Positions 7,463 through 15,714 are shown, numbered from the stretch's first letter. The stretch: DNA of 64,000 nucleotides from Oceanospirillum sp048265165 (GCF_048265165.1 NZ_JBLXCD010000002.1:310001-374000), one strand, 5' to 3'. Notes: generated by a model from the sequence alone, not told the origin. Numbers and translations are program-made.

Positions 7463-10336
7463 ATGCTGCCCTACATTCCCGGACAACGATGGATCAGTGA
7501 CGCCGAAAGCGACTTAGGATTAGGAACCATTCTGACCTGCGATATGCGAAGCGTAACCGTGCTGTTTCCTGCTTCGGGAGAGACCCGCGTATATGCCACC
7601 CGCTCAGCTCCGCTCACTCGGGTATCCTTCTCCAGTGGTGATCAGATCGAAAGTCATGAAGGCGAGCGTTTTATCGTCGCTACCGCACTGGAAGAAGATG
7701 GTCTGCTGGTTTATATCTGCCTCGACACCCAGGGCAATGAGAAAGAGGTGCCGGAGACACACCTGAACAATCACCTTAGCCTGCAGAAAGCAAAAGACCG
7801 CCTGCTGACCGGCCAGATTGACCGTAATGACTGGTTCAACCTACGTTACCGCACCTTACTGCACAGCGATAAGCAAAGCCGTGCCGCTATTCAGGGCTTA
7901 TCCGGTGCCCGAATGGCTCTTATCCCTCACCAGCTCTATATCGCCCATAGTGTTGGAAGTCGTTACGCTCCCCGGGTTTTGCTGGCGGATGAAGTAGGTT
8001 TGGGTAAGACCGTAGAAGCGGGACTCATTCTGCATCGCCAGTGGCTCACCGGAAACGCCCAGCGCATTCTGATTGTGGTGCCGGAGTCTCTGCAGAACCA
8101 GTGGCTGGTAGAGATGCTTCGCCGTTTTAACCTGCAGTTCAGCCTGTTTGATTACGAACGCTGCGCTCAGTATCCCGGCCAGAACGCTTTTGAACAGGCC
8201 CAACTGGTGATCTGCAGCTTAGAACTCCTGACGGATCACCCTGAGCTTCAGGAGCAGGCCGTTGCCGCCCAGTGGGACACTCTTGTTGTCGATGAGGCAC
8301 ACCACCTTGAATGGCACCCGGACGCTCCGAGTCAGGCCTATCAGTGCATCGAGCAGTTAGCAGAAGACACCTCCGGCCTGCTTCTTTTAACCGCAACGCC
8401 GGAGCAGCTGGGAAAAGCCAGCCACTTTGCCCGCCTTCGCCTGTTAGACCCGGAGCGTTACTCAAGTTTTGAGCAGTTCGAGCAGGAAGAAGGTCAGTAC
8501 CAGCCCATTGCTGAAGCGGTTGAAGCCTTAGAAGATATTGCTGACGGCGAGCCAGCCACCCAGACTGTTATCACTCAGCTGCGGGAACTACTGCCGGAAT
8601 CTGATGCACAGGCATTGATCGATCTGATTGAAAACGATGAAGCGGATCTGGAGCAGATCGATTCAGCCTGCACTCAGCTGCAAGGACAACTACTGGACCG
8701 TCACGGCACAGGTCGCGTTCTGTTCCGCAACACCCGTGACACGGTCACCGGCTTTAAACAGCGCCAGCTACAGAGTCATCCACTGGAACTACCGGAAGCC
8801 TATGAGGCTCAGATGTCTTCCTCCGAATTACAGGCCCACCTGAGCCCGGAACAATATATCGAAGATGCTTTAGTCACCGATAACTGGGCTAAGGATGATA
8901 GCCGTTTCCAATGGCTCCTCGAACATCTGCACAACCACGATGACGAGAAAACCCTGCTAATCTGCCATAGCGCCGCCAGCGCTCTGGCTCTGTCTGAAGC
9001 ACTGAAGGAGGCCACTGGCCTGCACGCACCAGCCTTCCACGAAGGCCTGAGCATCCTGGAGCGAGACCGTGCCGCCGCCTGGTTTGCTGATCATGAGTCT
9101 GGCCCACCGGTACTGATCTGCTCAGAAATTGGCAGTGAAGGCCGTAACTTCCAGTTTGCCCGTCATCTCGTGCTGTTTGATCTGCCGCCGAACCCCGATC
9201 TTCTGGAACAGCGTATCGGCCGCCTCGACCGTATCGGTCAGCAGCACGATATTCAGATCCATGTGCCCTACTTTGAAGAATCCGGTCAACAGGACCTGCT
9301 GGAGTGGTACGACAGAGGTCTTAACGCCTTTACCGCGCCCTGCCCTGCAGCTTCTGCACTCTTTACCGAGTTTGGTGAAGCCGTTTCTGATGCTATTGTC
9401 AGCCAGGATGCTGAACGCCTTGAGCAACTCACTGAAGCCACCGCACAACGCCGTCAGGAACTGAATGCCGCCATGCAGGCGGGCCGTGACCGTCTACTGG
9501 AGCGTAACGCCTGTCGTCCGCAGGAAGCCCAGGAGCTGGTCAGTGCCATTGAAGCTCAGGATGAACCAGAAGCGCTGAACACCTGGCTGGAAAACGCACT
9601 GGATATCTTCGGTGTTAACAGCGAAGAGACCGGCGAGTTCAGCTGGCATCTGACACCGGGTGAACACATGCTTAACTCGGATCTGCCGGGACTCGACAAC
9701 GAAGATGGTTTCTCCATGACCACCAGTCGCGACTATGCCCTGCACCGTGAAGACCTGCAGTTCTTTAGTTGGGAGCACCCGTTTGTACAAGCGCTACAGG
9801 AACAGGTTGTCTCCGGCAGTCTCGGTAATAACGCCGTCAGCATCTTCAAAACCAAAGCGCTGCCGGAAGGTACTCTGCTGCTGGAAGTGATCGCCTCGAT
9901 CCACTGCGCAGCACCGAAACACCTGCAGATCGGCCGCTACCTGCCTCCAACCACTATGCGTTTCCTGCTAGATGAGCGTGGCAATGATCTGGGCAAAAAA
10001 GTCAGCTTTGAGGGTCTGAGTCCAAAACTGGATAGACTGAAAAAAGCCACCGCACGGGAAGTGGTCAAGCTACGCCAGGAACAGATACGCGAACTGGTGG
10101 ATACCGCTGATAGCCGCGCCAATGATATTCTGCCCACTGTGATCGAAGAGGCACAGCTGAAGATGCAGTCGCTGCTGTACCCTGAGGTGCAGCGCATGAA
10201 GGCCCTGCGTGAAGTAAACCCATCGATCCGTGACATCGAAGTCAAAGCACTGGAGATGGAGTATCTGGCCGTGGCCGATGCACTGGAAAAAGCGCGGGTG
10301 AATATCGAAGGTATCCGGGTGATTGTGACTGCGTAA
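7463..10336 (+). CDS. rapA: RNA polymerase-associated ATPase RapA (HepA)
   Basis: Swi2/Snf2-family ATPase that binds RNA polymerase and promotes its recycling. The 957 residues match the family (968 in E. coli). The N-terminal Tudor-like domains start at the typical MLPYIPGQRWISDAESDLGL. Walker A is DEVGLGKTVEAG near residue 175 and the Walker B box DEAHH is near 277. Helicase C motifs are ICSEIGSEGRNFQFA and QRIGRLDRIGQ. The C-terminal RapA-specific region runs to the end. AGAGGTATAC before the ATG is a good ribosome site. It is monocistronic, with a terminator at 10357-10397. Confidence 0.97.
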   Translation: MLPYIPGQRWISDAESDLGLGTILTCDMRSVTVLFPASGETRVYATRSAPLTRVSFSSGDQIESHEGERFIVATALEEDGLLVYICLDTQGNEKEVPETHLNNHLSLQKAKDRLLTGQIDRNDWFNLRYRTLLHSDKQSRAAIQGLSGARMALIPHQLYIAHSVGSRYAPRVLLADEVGLGKTVEAGLILHRQWLTGNAQRILIVVPESLQNQWLVEMLRRFNLQFSLFDYERCAQYPGQNAFEQAQLVICSLELLTDHPELQEQAVAAQWDTLVVDEAHHLEWHPDAPSQAYQCIEQLAEDTSGLLLLTATPEQLGKASHFARLRLLDPERYSSFEQFEQEEGQYQPIAEAVEALEDIADGEPATQTVITQLRELLPESDAQALIDLIENDEADLEQIDSACTQLQGQLLDRHGTGRVLFRNTRDTVTGFKQRQLQSHPLELPEAYEAQMSSSELQAHLSPEQYIEDALVTDNWAKDDSRFQWLLEHLHNHDDEKTLLICHSAASALALSEALKEATGLHAPAFHEGLSILERDRAAAWFADHESGPPVLICSEIGSEGRNFQFARHLVLFDLPPNPDLLEQRIGRLDRIGQQHDIQIHVPYFEESGQQDLLEWYDRGLNAFTAPCPAASALFTEFGEAVSDAIVSQDAERLEQLTEATAQRRQELNAAMQAGRDRLLERNACRPQEAQELVSAIEAQDEPEALNTWLENALDIFGVNSEETGEFSWHLTPGEHMLNSDLPGLDNEDGFSMTTSRDYALHREDLQFFSWEHPFVQALQEQVVSGSLGNNAVSIFKTKALPEGTLLLEVIASIHCAAPKHLQIGRYLPPTTMRFLLDERGNDLGKKVSFEGLSPKLDRLKKATAREVVKLRQEQIRELVDTADSRANDILPTVIEEAQLKMQSLLYPEVQRMKALREVNPSIRDIEVKALEMEYLAVADALEKARVNIEGIRVIVTA

Positions 10337-10356
10337 CACACCGGACGGCACAACTC

Positions 10357-10397
10357 AAAAAAGCCAGTACTTTCACCTGAAAAGTACCGGCTTTTTT
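10357..10397 (+). terminator. Rho-independent terminator of rapA
   Basis: AAAAAAGCCAGTACTTT and AAAGTACCGGCTTTTTT form a stem of about 17 bp with one mismatch and a short loop, ending in a T run. The A run on the left arm lets it also stop the convergent HD-GYP transcript. Confidence 0.92.
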
Positions 10398-10432
10398 GAA
10401 AAACGGTGCTCTGTAATCACAGACCCAGTGTA

Positions 10433-11818
10433 TTAGTTCGGTATCGCTACCACCTGCTCTTCCGGCTCAGGGGCTTCCGGATCAATAAGCCCCGGCCGCG
10501 GCAGCAACGGCTGCATTTTCTTGTAGATCACTTCAATCCTGGCTTTATCTTCAGCGGGAAGCTTGTCATTCCAGGAGAGCTCAACAGCCAAACGCCTAAG
10601 GTGACGGAAGCGCCAGCGCAGACAAGTCAATAACTCTGAGATTTCAGACATCTCAACCTGATCAATCTGGTCTTTATTCTTCTCACCCCAGTCAAGCCAT
10701 TCCGACAGATGCTCTGACCCCATACCAGCGGAATCGCGCACCCAACGCAGCTGGGTAATACACTCTGAAACACCTCGTGCGATGCGTGAACGAGGGTAGT
10801 CAGACGAAATATCAAACAGCTCAACAGCCATATCAAAGAGCTGATGCACCTGTTCATTCTGGCGGGAAACACTTCCGACATTAACTTCAGGTAATGCTTT
10901 ATTAACATGGGAGGAAATTTTTGGCTCTTTCAGCACCGCAAGCAAGGCTTCAACATTACGGACACCAAAAGTGCTCATATTGACTTCAAGATAGGCATTC
11001 CAGGTCAGGATTGTCCTGCTGGTACGCTCTTTATCATAAAAAATATCAAATAACTGATCTGCAAGCCCAACCAAGGGTGCCGCCCAGTTAATCTCTTTTG
11101 CAGGCTTTTGTGCAGGATAACCTGACCGGTCACAGCGTTCCTGGTGATCTGCAACAGCACTCAACACATCTTCATCGTAAATTTTGCGTCCTTCCAAAAT
11201 GATGCGAGCCACAATCGGATGCGTTTTAAGAGCGCGCCATTGCTGATATGTCAAACCTTCCTGTTTAGTCGCAGCCTCTACTGGTATATGCAATAAACCA
11301 ATATCATGGCTCAGGCCTGCAGCAAAGGCAGAGAAGTAACTCTGATGTGGTAAATCCTGTATCTTTGCTAATAGCGGAGCCATCCAGGCACAGAACAAGC
11401 TTCGCTTATAGAAATCCGGCATCACTTCCTGCATCACTGTCAGGCGCTGCAGAATCGGAGCGGGTATCGGCTTAACAAAAAGAAGTTGCCGGAGGGTTAC
11501 TTCAAATTCAAAGTGCTGATGTAGCAAGTTGAGCTCTGACTCACTCTCAACCAACTCCAGAATCTGATTTAAAATGTCATAAACGGTAAGAGGATTTGCA
11601 ACACTGATAGACTGATCAAGTTCTTTCTTGAGCTTATGTTGAACCAAGTGACCCGCAACCTTCTGATTGATCACTGCCCCTTTTTTCAACAGCAAAACAC
11701 CGTGTTCATTCAGAATATCTTCAGAGGCTGTCGCAGGGTGGGTATCTTGGACATCAGCCAGATGATTGACATACTCATCGGTCTGATTCGGTTCATATTC
11801 GTTGTTCTCTTCTGACAT
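10433..11818 (-). CDS. HD-GYP domain protein with degenerate motif
   Basis: A 461-residue cytoplasmic protein with an HD-GYP-type phosphohydrolase core, the domain that hydrolyses cyclic di-GMP. The HD pair is intact in GLSHDIGLLHIP (about residues 167-178) and a further ligand His is in LKTHPIVARII. The GYP signature reads HQERCDRSGYP (about 226-236) where the family consensus is HHExxDGxGYP. The second metal-binding His is Gln and the Gly is Arg, so activity is doubtful. The N-terminal ~100 residues (LLLKKGAVINQKVAGHL) resemble the extension seen in other HD-GYP proteins with no separate receiver domain. The C-terminal ~170 residues are unassigned. AGGGG lies 8 bases before the ATG. The gene has a structured leader (11859-11934). 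Confidence 0.8.
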   Translation of the reverse strand: MSEENNEYEPNQTDEYVNHLADVQDTHPATASEDILNEHGVLLLKKGAVINQKVAGHLVQHKLKKELDQSISVANPLTVYDILNQILELVESESELNLLHQHFEFEVTLRQLLFVKPIPAPILQRLTVMQEVMPDFYKRSLFCAWMAPLLAKIQDLPHQSYFSAFAAGLSHDIGLLHIPVEAATKQEGLTYQQWRALKTHPIVARIILEGRKIYDEDVLSAVADHQERCDRSGYPAQKPAKEINWAAPLVGLADQLFDIFYDKERTSRTILTWNAYLEVNMSTFGVRNVEALLAVLKEPKISSHVNKALPEVNVGSVSRQNEQVHQLFDMAVELFDISSDYPRSRIARGVSECITQLRWVRDSAGMGSEHLSEWLDWGEKNKDQIDQVEMSEISELLTCLRWRFRHLRRLAVELSWNDKLPAEDKARIEVIYKKMQPLLPRPGLIDPEAPEPEEQVVAIPN

Positions 11819-11858
11819 CCAAAACGCCCCTAAAATGCCATTATAAGCTGCTGTCGAA

Positions 11859-11934
11859 GTGAGCTATTCCTTAGAGAATAAGTCATCTATCAAAATAGAT
11901 GTCCCTGAATACAAGGGATAAAATACCAGCTCAC
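11859..11934. other. Predicted four-way-junction RNA in leader of HD-GYP gene
   Basis: A 76-base segment closes with a perfect 7-bp helix (GTGAGCT at 11859-11865, AGCTCAC at 11928-11934). Three hairpins are enclosed: ATTC/GAAT (11866-11869 with 11876-11879), a perfect 7-bp CATCTAT/ATAGATG with a four-base loop (11884-11901), and 5-bp TCCCT/AGGGA with a seven-base loop (11902-11918). It lies 41 bases upstream of the HD-GYP start, so on the minus strand it would be part of the 5' leader. The size and cloverleaf shape recall a tRNA, but the T-loop and conserved tRNA bases are absent on either strand. No known riboswitch is recognised. Confidence 0.4.
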
Positions 11935-12004
11935 CTTTCCGTTAATGCCTCCCATAATAACAAACTAAACCGCTTTGAAAATATTTCTCGTGTTTCCTCT
12001 GATG

Positions 12005-12901
12005 CTATCGCTCTAAAATCTGCGCAAGCGCTGGCCTGACGGTAGGATATTGAAACACAAAACCAGCCTTTTCTAATCGGTAGGGGACGACTTTAGCCCC
12101 TGTCAGCAGCATCTGGGATAACTCACCCAGTGCCAGTTTTAGCAGGCAGGCAGGAACTGGCATCAGCGTGGGGCGCTTCAGAGTCCCTGCCAGAATACGG
12201 CTAAAGGTCGCATTACGCACCGGAGTCGGTGCCGTACCATTGAAAGCGCCACTCATATCATCTCTTTGAATCAGAAAAAGAATGATATTGATCAGGTCGT
12301 CTCTGTGAATCCAGGGCATATAGTGCTGACCAGAACCTAAGCGACCTCCAAGCCCCAGTTTAAAGGGTGTCAGCAAGCGACCTAACATACCGCCATCCGG
12401 CCCCAGAACCAGGCCTGTTCTTAACAGACAAACCCTTACACCGCTCTGCTCTGCTGCCAGCGCCTCACCTTCCCATTCAACACACAGACGGTGAGCAAAC
12501 TCATCATGGGCCGCAGACAATTCAGTAACCTCATCATCATCATGGGCACCATAAAACCCAATGGCAGAGCCACTGATCAGCACTTTAGGCTTTTGACTCG
12601 CCTCTTCAGCAAAACGTACCAGCTGACGGGTTGGTCGTAGACGGCTTTGCAACAACTCGTCTTTTCGGGCGTCACTCCAGCGGGCATCAGCGATAGGAGC
12701 ACCAGCCAAGTTGATCATCACATCAATGGGCTGGTCCAGCCACTGCAAAGGGTCAGAAGCTGCATTCACCGGACGCCCAATAATAGAATTCACCTGATCC
12801 GGCCAGCGGCTGACAACGTAAAGCACATGTCCTTCATCCAAAAGGCGATGGCAAAGAGCCTTACCAATAAAACCTGTGCCACCTGTAAGCATAATGTTCA
12901 T
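12005..12901 (-). CDS. SDR39U1/YfcH-type NAD(P)-binding epimerase-like protein (TIGR01777)
   Basis: Extended short-chain dehydrogenase of the TIGR01777 family, 298 residues. The nucleotide-binding loop GGTGFIG starts at residue 7. Further family features are INLAGAPIADARWS, the GSAIGFYG segment and RTGLVLGPDGGML. The C-terminus carries the family's PVPACLLKLALGEL and the ending region A.LEKAGFVFQYP. The substrate is not known for this family. The ATG at 12901 has AGGAGG 8 bases upstream; the open frame continues upstream but through non-coding sequence. A promoter of RpoE-ChrR type lies at 12987-13016, suggesting a role in the photooxidative response together with the neighbouring photolyase cluster. 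Confidence 0.9.
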   Translation of the reverse strand: MNIMLTGGTGFIGKALCHRLLDEGHVLYVVSRWPDQVNSIIGRPVNAASDPLQWLDQPIDVMINLAGAPIADARWSDARKDELLQSRLRPTRQLVRFAEEASQKPKVLISGSAIGFYGAHDDDEVTELSAAHDEFAHRLCVEWEGEALAAEQSGVRVCLLRTGLVLGPDGGMLGRLLTPFKLGLGGRLGSGQHYMPWIHRDDLINIILFLIQRDDMSGAFNGTAPTPVRNATFSRILAGTLKRPTLMPVPACLLKLALGELSQMLLTGAKVVPYRLEKAGFVFQYPTVRPALAQILER

Positions 12902-12986
12902 CTGATACGCCTCCTGCCAGTCAATCACACTGCATTGAGTATGATTTAAAACTGATAAATTTGTATAATTTTTTTGATCTTGTACA

Positions 12987-13016
12987 AGTATACCTCTGAG
13001 ACACGTTTTCGGATCA
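12987..13016 (-). promoter_or_regulatory. Predicted RpoE-ChrR (ECF11) promoter of the epimerase gene
   Basis: On the minus strand TGATCC (13016-13011), exactly 18 bases and TATACT (12992-12987) match the TGATCY-N18-TA arrangement found at both promoters between rpoE and the oxidoreductase gene at 61192-61430. TTGTACAA (12980-12987) overlaps the start-point side of this promoter. TTGTATAA lies a further 12 bases downstream of it (12961-12968). These resemble LitR-type half-sites, but with 13 rather than 12 bases between the hexamers. Confidence 0.6.
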
Positions 13017-13053
13017 GACACGTTAGATAACACCTACTGAAAAGGCTTCCGCT

Positions 13054-13482
13054 ATGTCCGCAACCAACCCGGCATCACTTCAGAATAACGACCGCCAGAC
13101 ACTGCTTGTACTTCTGGCCCATGGCAGCAGCGACCCCGCCTGGCAGAAACCCTTCAGGGAGATGGCCGACAGCATTGCAGCTAACCAGCCACACCCCGTA
13201 AGACTTGGATTTATGGAGCTTTGTGGGCCTTCCCTTGAGGATATAGCTAATGATCAACCTGCAGATCGGATTATTGATATTGAAATTCTGCCGCTGTTTT
13301 TTTCCGCAGGTCGCCACCTCAGAAGAGATGTTCCTAATCAAATTTCAGAACTGAATAAACGCTTCAAGCATCTTACCTTTACGCTGCATGATCCTGTGGG
13401 CTTCCACCCCAAAATGACCGAAGCCCTAACTTCGATTGCAGCCGATCTCGATTTCTCTGACAAAAATAATTGTACAAAATGA
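13054..13482 (+). CDS. CbiX/SirB-like single-domain chelatase-family protein
   Basis: A 142-residue protein of the CbiX family (sirohydrochlorin cobalto- or ferrochelatases). It contains the signature LLAHGSSDPAW near residue 20, with the His expected to bind metal. LGFMELCGPSLEDI and EILPLFFSAGRHLRRDVP follow; the latter His is the second ligand region. It has one half-domain, like CbiXS, and probably acts as a dimer. It starts the photolyase gene cluster, diverging from the epimerase gene. A role in tetrapyrrole or cobalamin metabolism would fit a light regulator of the LitR/CarH class, but no other cobalamin genes are nearby, so the substrate is open. Confidence 0.82.
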   Translation: MSATNPASLQNNDRQTLLVLLAHGSSDPAWQKPFREMADSIAANQPHPVRLGFMELCGPSLEDIANDQPADRIIDIEILPLFFSAGRHLRRDVPNQISELNKRFKHLTFTLHDPVGFHPKMTEALTSIAADLDFSDKNNCTK

Positions 13483-13500
13483 TTTTTTTGTACAATTATT
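13465..13500. promoter_or_regulatory. Perfect LitR-type operator palindrome before the YbgA-merR-photolyase operon
   Basis: AATAATTGTACAAAA (13465-13479) and its exact complement (13486-13500) flank a six-base centre. Inside are TGTACA (13471-13476) and TGTACA (13489-13494) separated by exactly 12 bases. This matches the T(G/A)TACA-N12-TGTA(C/T)A site that I recall being reported for the class II LitR PplR1 of Pseudomonas putida. It overlaps the stop codon of the CbiX-like gene and lies about 110 bases before the next gene. A TATACT hexamer at 13525-13530 could be the -10 box. The hairpin with its T run might also act as a terminator for the CbiX-like gene. Confidence 0.65.
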
Positions 13501-13607
13501 AGCAGACACCAACGGGTTACTGTCTATACTCATAGTTAGTCAGAGATAACCTGACCCTCTACTCCTATTAATGTAAATAAACCAGTGTCTGACAGAGGTC
13601 TGCTGCT

Positions 13608-14591
13608 ATGACAAATGCCACCACAGCATCACAAACATCAGTTTTTCCGGATCGTGAAATTCGCATCGGCATCAGCCAGTGCCTGCTGGGAGAACAGGTT
13701 CGTTTTGACGGCGGACATAAACACGCTCGCTATTGCACAGATGTTCTGGCAAAACACTTCACATTTATACCAACCTGCCCTGAAGTGGGTTCAGGTATGA
13801 GCATCCCCCGCGAACCGATCCGGCTGGTCAGCATGCAGGATGAAATACGGGTACGGGGTACTAAAAGTGATGATGACTATACTGAGCAGCTAACCCACTT
13901 CAGCGAACGCACGGTTAATCAGCTGACAGGCCTGAGTGGCTATGTTCTGCTGGGCAAGTCACCTAGCTGTGGCATGGCCCGCGTTAAGGTATACCGTGAA
14001 AACGGCAACCGGTCAGATATATCCCAGGGCGGTATCTTTGCTGAAACATTAATGCGTACCTATCCAGAGTTACCGGTTGAGGAAAGCGGACGCCTGACCG
14101 ACCCACAGTTACGGGAGAGCTTTCTGACCCGTGTTTACGCCTACAACACTTGGCAGGCACTGGAAGAAGCGGGTATGACACCTAAAGCACTGCTCGATTT
14201 CCACACGCAATACAAGCCTCTGCTAATGGCACACAACCAGCAGGCCTACCGGAATCTGGGCAAATGGCTGGCGGGTGTGGACAAAGCCAGCGTGGAACAG
14301 AAGGCCAAAGAGTATCTTCCCCAATTTATGGCGATCCTGAAAGAACCGGCTACCCGTGAAAATCACACTAATACTCTGATGCATCTGCAGGGTTACCTGA
14401 GAGAAAAACTGACCAGTTCAGAGCGTCAGAACCTGCGTCAAACCATTGATAATTACCGCACTGGCATGATCCCGCTGATCGCGCCCCTGGTACTCATGCG
14501 CCACCTGTTTGAGGTACATGGTTGTGAATACGCCGGAAACTACCGCTATCTGTACCCTTACCCAGAAGATCTGGCCATTGACGGCGTGTAA
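13608..14591 (+). CDS. DUF523-DUF1722 (YbgA-like) protein
   Basis: A 327-residue two-domain protein. The N-terminal DUF523 domain shows IRIGISQCLLGEQVRFDGGH, TCPEVGSGMSIPREP and KSPSCGMARVKVY. Its three conserved Cys could bind a metal or Fe-S centre. The C-terminal DUF1722 domain (about 190-310, with LLMAHNQQAYRNLGKWLAG) is the YbgA domain. In E. coli ybgA precedes phr, and here too it heads the operon that ends in photolyase, so a role alongside photorepair is likely, although no activity is established. AGAGG is 10 bases before the ATG. Confidence 0.88.
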   Translation: MTNATTASQTSVFPDREIRIGISQCLLGEQVRFDGGHKHARYCTDVLAKHFTFIPTCPEVGSGMSIPREPIRLVSMQDEIRVRGTKSDDDYTEQLTHFSERTVNQLTGLSGYVLLGKSPSCGMARVKVYRENGNRSDISQGGIFAETLMRTYPELPVEESGRLTDPQLRESFLTRVYAYNTWQALEEAGMTPKALLDFHTQYKPLLMAHNQQAYRNLGKWLAGVDKASVEQKAKEYLPQFMAILKEPATRENHTNTLMHLQGYLREKLTSSERQNLRQTIDNYRTGMIPLIAPLVLMRHLFEVHGCEYAGNYRYLYPYPEDLAIDGV

Positions 14592-14624
14592 TGCAAACAA
14601 CTTAAGCGAACCAGTAGGAATATC

Positions 14625-15578
14625 ATGAGCCAACCCCATACACTCCACCCCTTCAGTTCAACGGAAGTTGTCCGAGCCGAAGATCGCTGGCTACCTATCC
14701 GGGAGGTTTCAGAGCGCACCGGCGTCAACTCAGTCACGCTTCGTGCCTGGGAGCGCCGATACGGTTTAATCAAACCTCAACGCACCCATAAGGGGCACCG
14801 CCTCTACTCTGAATTTGATATCGAACGTATCGAGCAGATTCAGCAATGGCTGGGCCGAGGGGTTTCTGTGGGACAGGTCGCTAAGCTATTACCACCCTTG
14901 ACCGAACGGGAAGCTGCTGCCCAGGAGTCAATGCCGACAACGCAGTCGGCCAATCCTGAACCGGACTGGCAGCCGGTATTGGATGAGTCCATGGTGGCGC
15001 TGCAGCAGGGGAATATGATCCGCTTTGACCAGACACTGAATCAGGTGAGCGCCATCTATCCGGCGGCCCTGCTGATGCGTTTTTTCTGGCAGCCACTGCT
15101 GACCTACCTGGCTGCCGAACCTGAAGGCGAGCGCCGTCAGCTGATGCAGCTACAGCTGGACAGCTATCTTCGCAATCGTGTTGGTGCCCGTCTGATGCAT
15201 CGCAATCTGCAGACCAAAGAGCAGAAGCGTCTGCTGATCAGCCACCTGCCGACACACAAACCCAGGTTTGAACTCTGGCTGGCAGCACTGATGTGTACCG
15301 ATCTGAATATTCCCGTACTACTGCTGGATGAGCTACCTGTCTGGTCGCTACTGCATCTGGTTGAACAACAGCACCCCCTTAGCGGTGTTTTACTGTTGGG
15401 CAATGAGAAAACGACACCACTGAAACAGAGAGAACAGCAACAGCTTAAGACAGTGGGCTCACCCTGCTGGCTGGCTGGCCCTCTGGCCAAGATTCAGCCA
15501 GACATCTTTACCAAATGCGGCTGGCAGATCGCTGAAGACTGGCCAACACTACTAACTGAACAGCGCCTGCATTTCTGA
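14625..15578 (+). CDS. MerR-family regulator, LitR/CarH-like but lacking the B12-binding motif
   Basis: A 317-residue transcription factor with an N-terminal MerR helix-turn-helix: LPIREVSERTGVNSVTLRAWERRYGLIKPQRTHKG is split over residues ~17-55, then GHRLYSEFDIERI. The C-terminal ~190 residues have the size and layout of the cobalamin-binding region of LitR/CarH light sensors. The W-x9-EH motif is reduced to W-x9-EP (FFWQPLLTYLAAEP), and the E-x-H-x2-G cobalamin-ligand motif is not found in the matching part. I infer a class II LitR-type repressor that may no longer bind B12. It sits between ybgA-like and phrB, downstream of a perfect LitR-type operator. Its last codons lie in a 56-bp tandem duplication. 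Confidence 0.82.
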   Translation: MSQPHTLHPFSSTEVVRAEDRWLPIREVSERTGVNSVTLRAWERRYGLIKPQRTHKGHRLYSEFDIERIEQIQQWLGRGVSVGQVAKLLPPLTEREAAAQESMPTTQSANPEPDWQPVLDESMVALQQGNMIRFDQTLNQVSAIYPAALLMRFFWQPLLTYLAAEPEGERRQLMQLQLDSYLRNRVGARLMHRNLQTKEQKRLLISHLPTHKPRFELWLAALMCTDLNIPVLLLDELPVWSLLHLVEQQHPLSGVLLLGNEKTTPLKQREQQQLKTVGSPCWLAGPLAKIQPDIFTKCGWQIAEDWPTLLTEQRLHF

Positions 15579-15648
15579 CCACACCAACTCAGGACTGGCC
15601 AACACTACTAACTGAACAGCGCCTGCATTTCTGACCACACCAACTCAG
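15537..15648. repeat. Two exact 56-bp tandem copies spanning the end of the merR gene
   Basis: Bases 15537-15592 are repeated exactly at 15593-15648. The first copy contains the last 13 codons and stop of the MerR-family gene. The second is an untranslated duplicate of the same sense, ending before the photolyase ribosome site. The identity of the copies points to a recent slippage or recombination event, or to an assembly artefact. Confidence 0.95.
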
Positions 15649-15714
15649 GAAAAGCTGCGACACGATAACAATGACAGCTAAAACACTAACACTGATAAAC
15701 CAGAGGAGATCACC

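Noticed and set aside
11859..11934. tRNA gene suggested by 76-base length and cloverleaf shape
   Set aside because: On neither strand are the T-loop TTCNA, the D-loop GG or a 5-bp/7-base anticodon arm present; the middle arm has 7 bp and a 4-base loop.
12962..12986. Canonical LitR operator before the epimerase gene
   Set aside because: TGTATA and TGTACA are 13 bases apart and the left half is in the wrong orientation for the T(G/A)TACA-N12-TGTA(C/T)A pattern; kept only as LitR-like half-sites.
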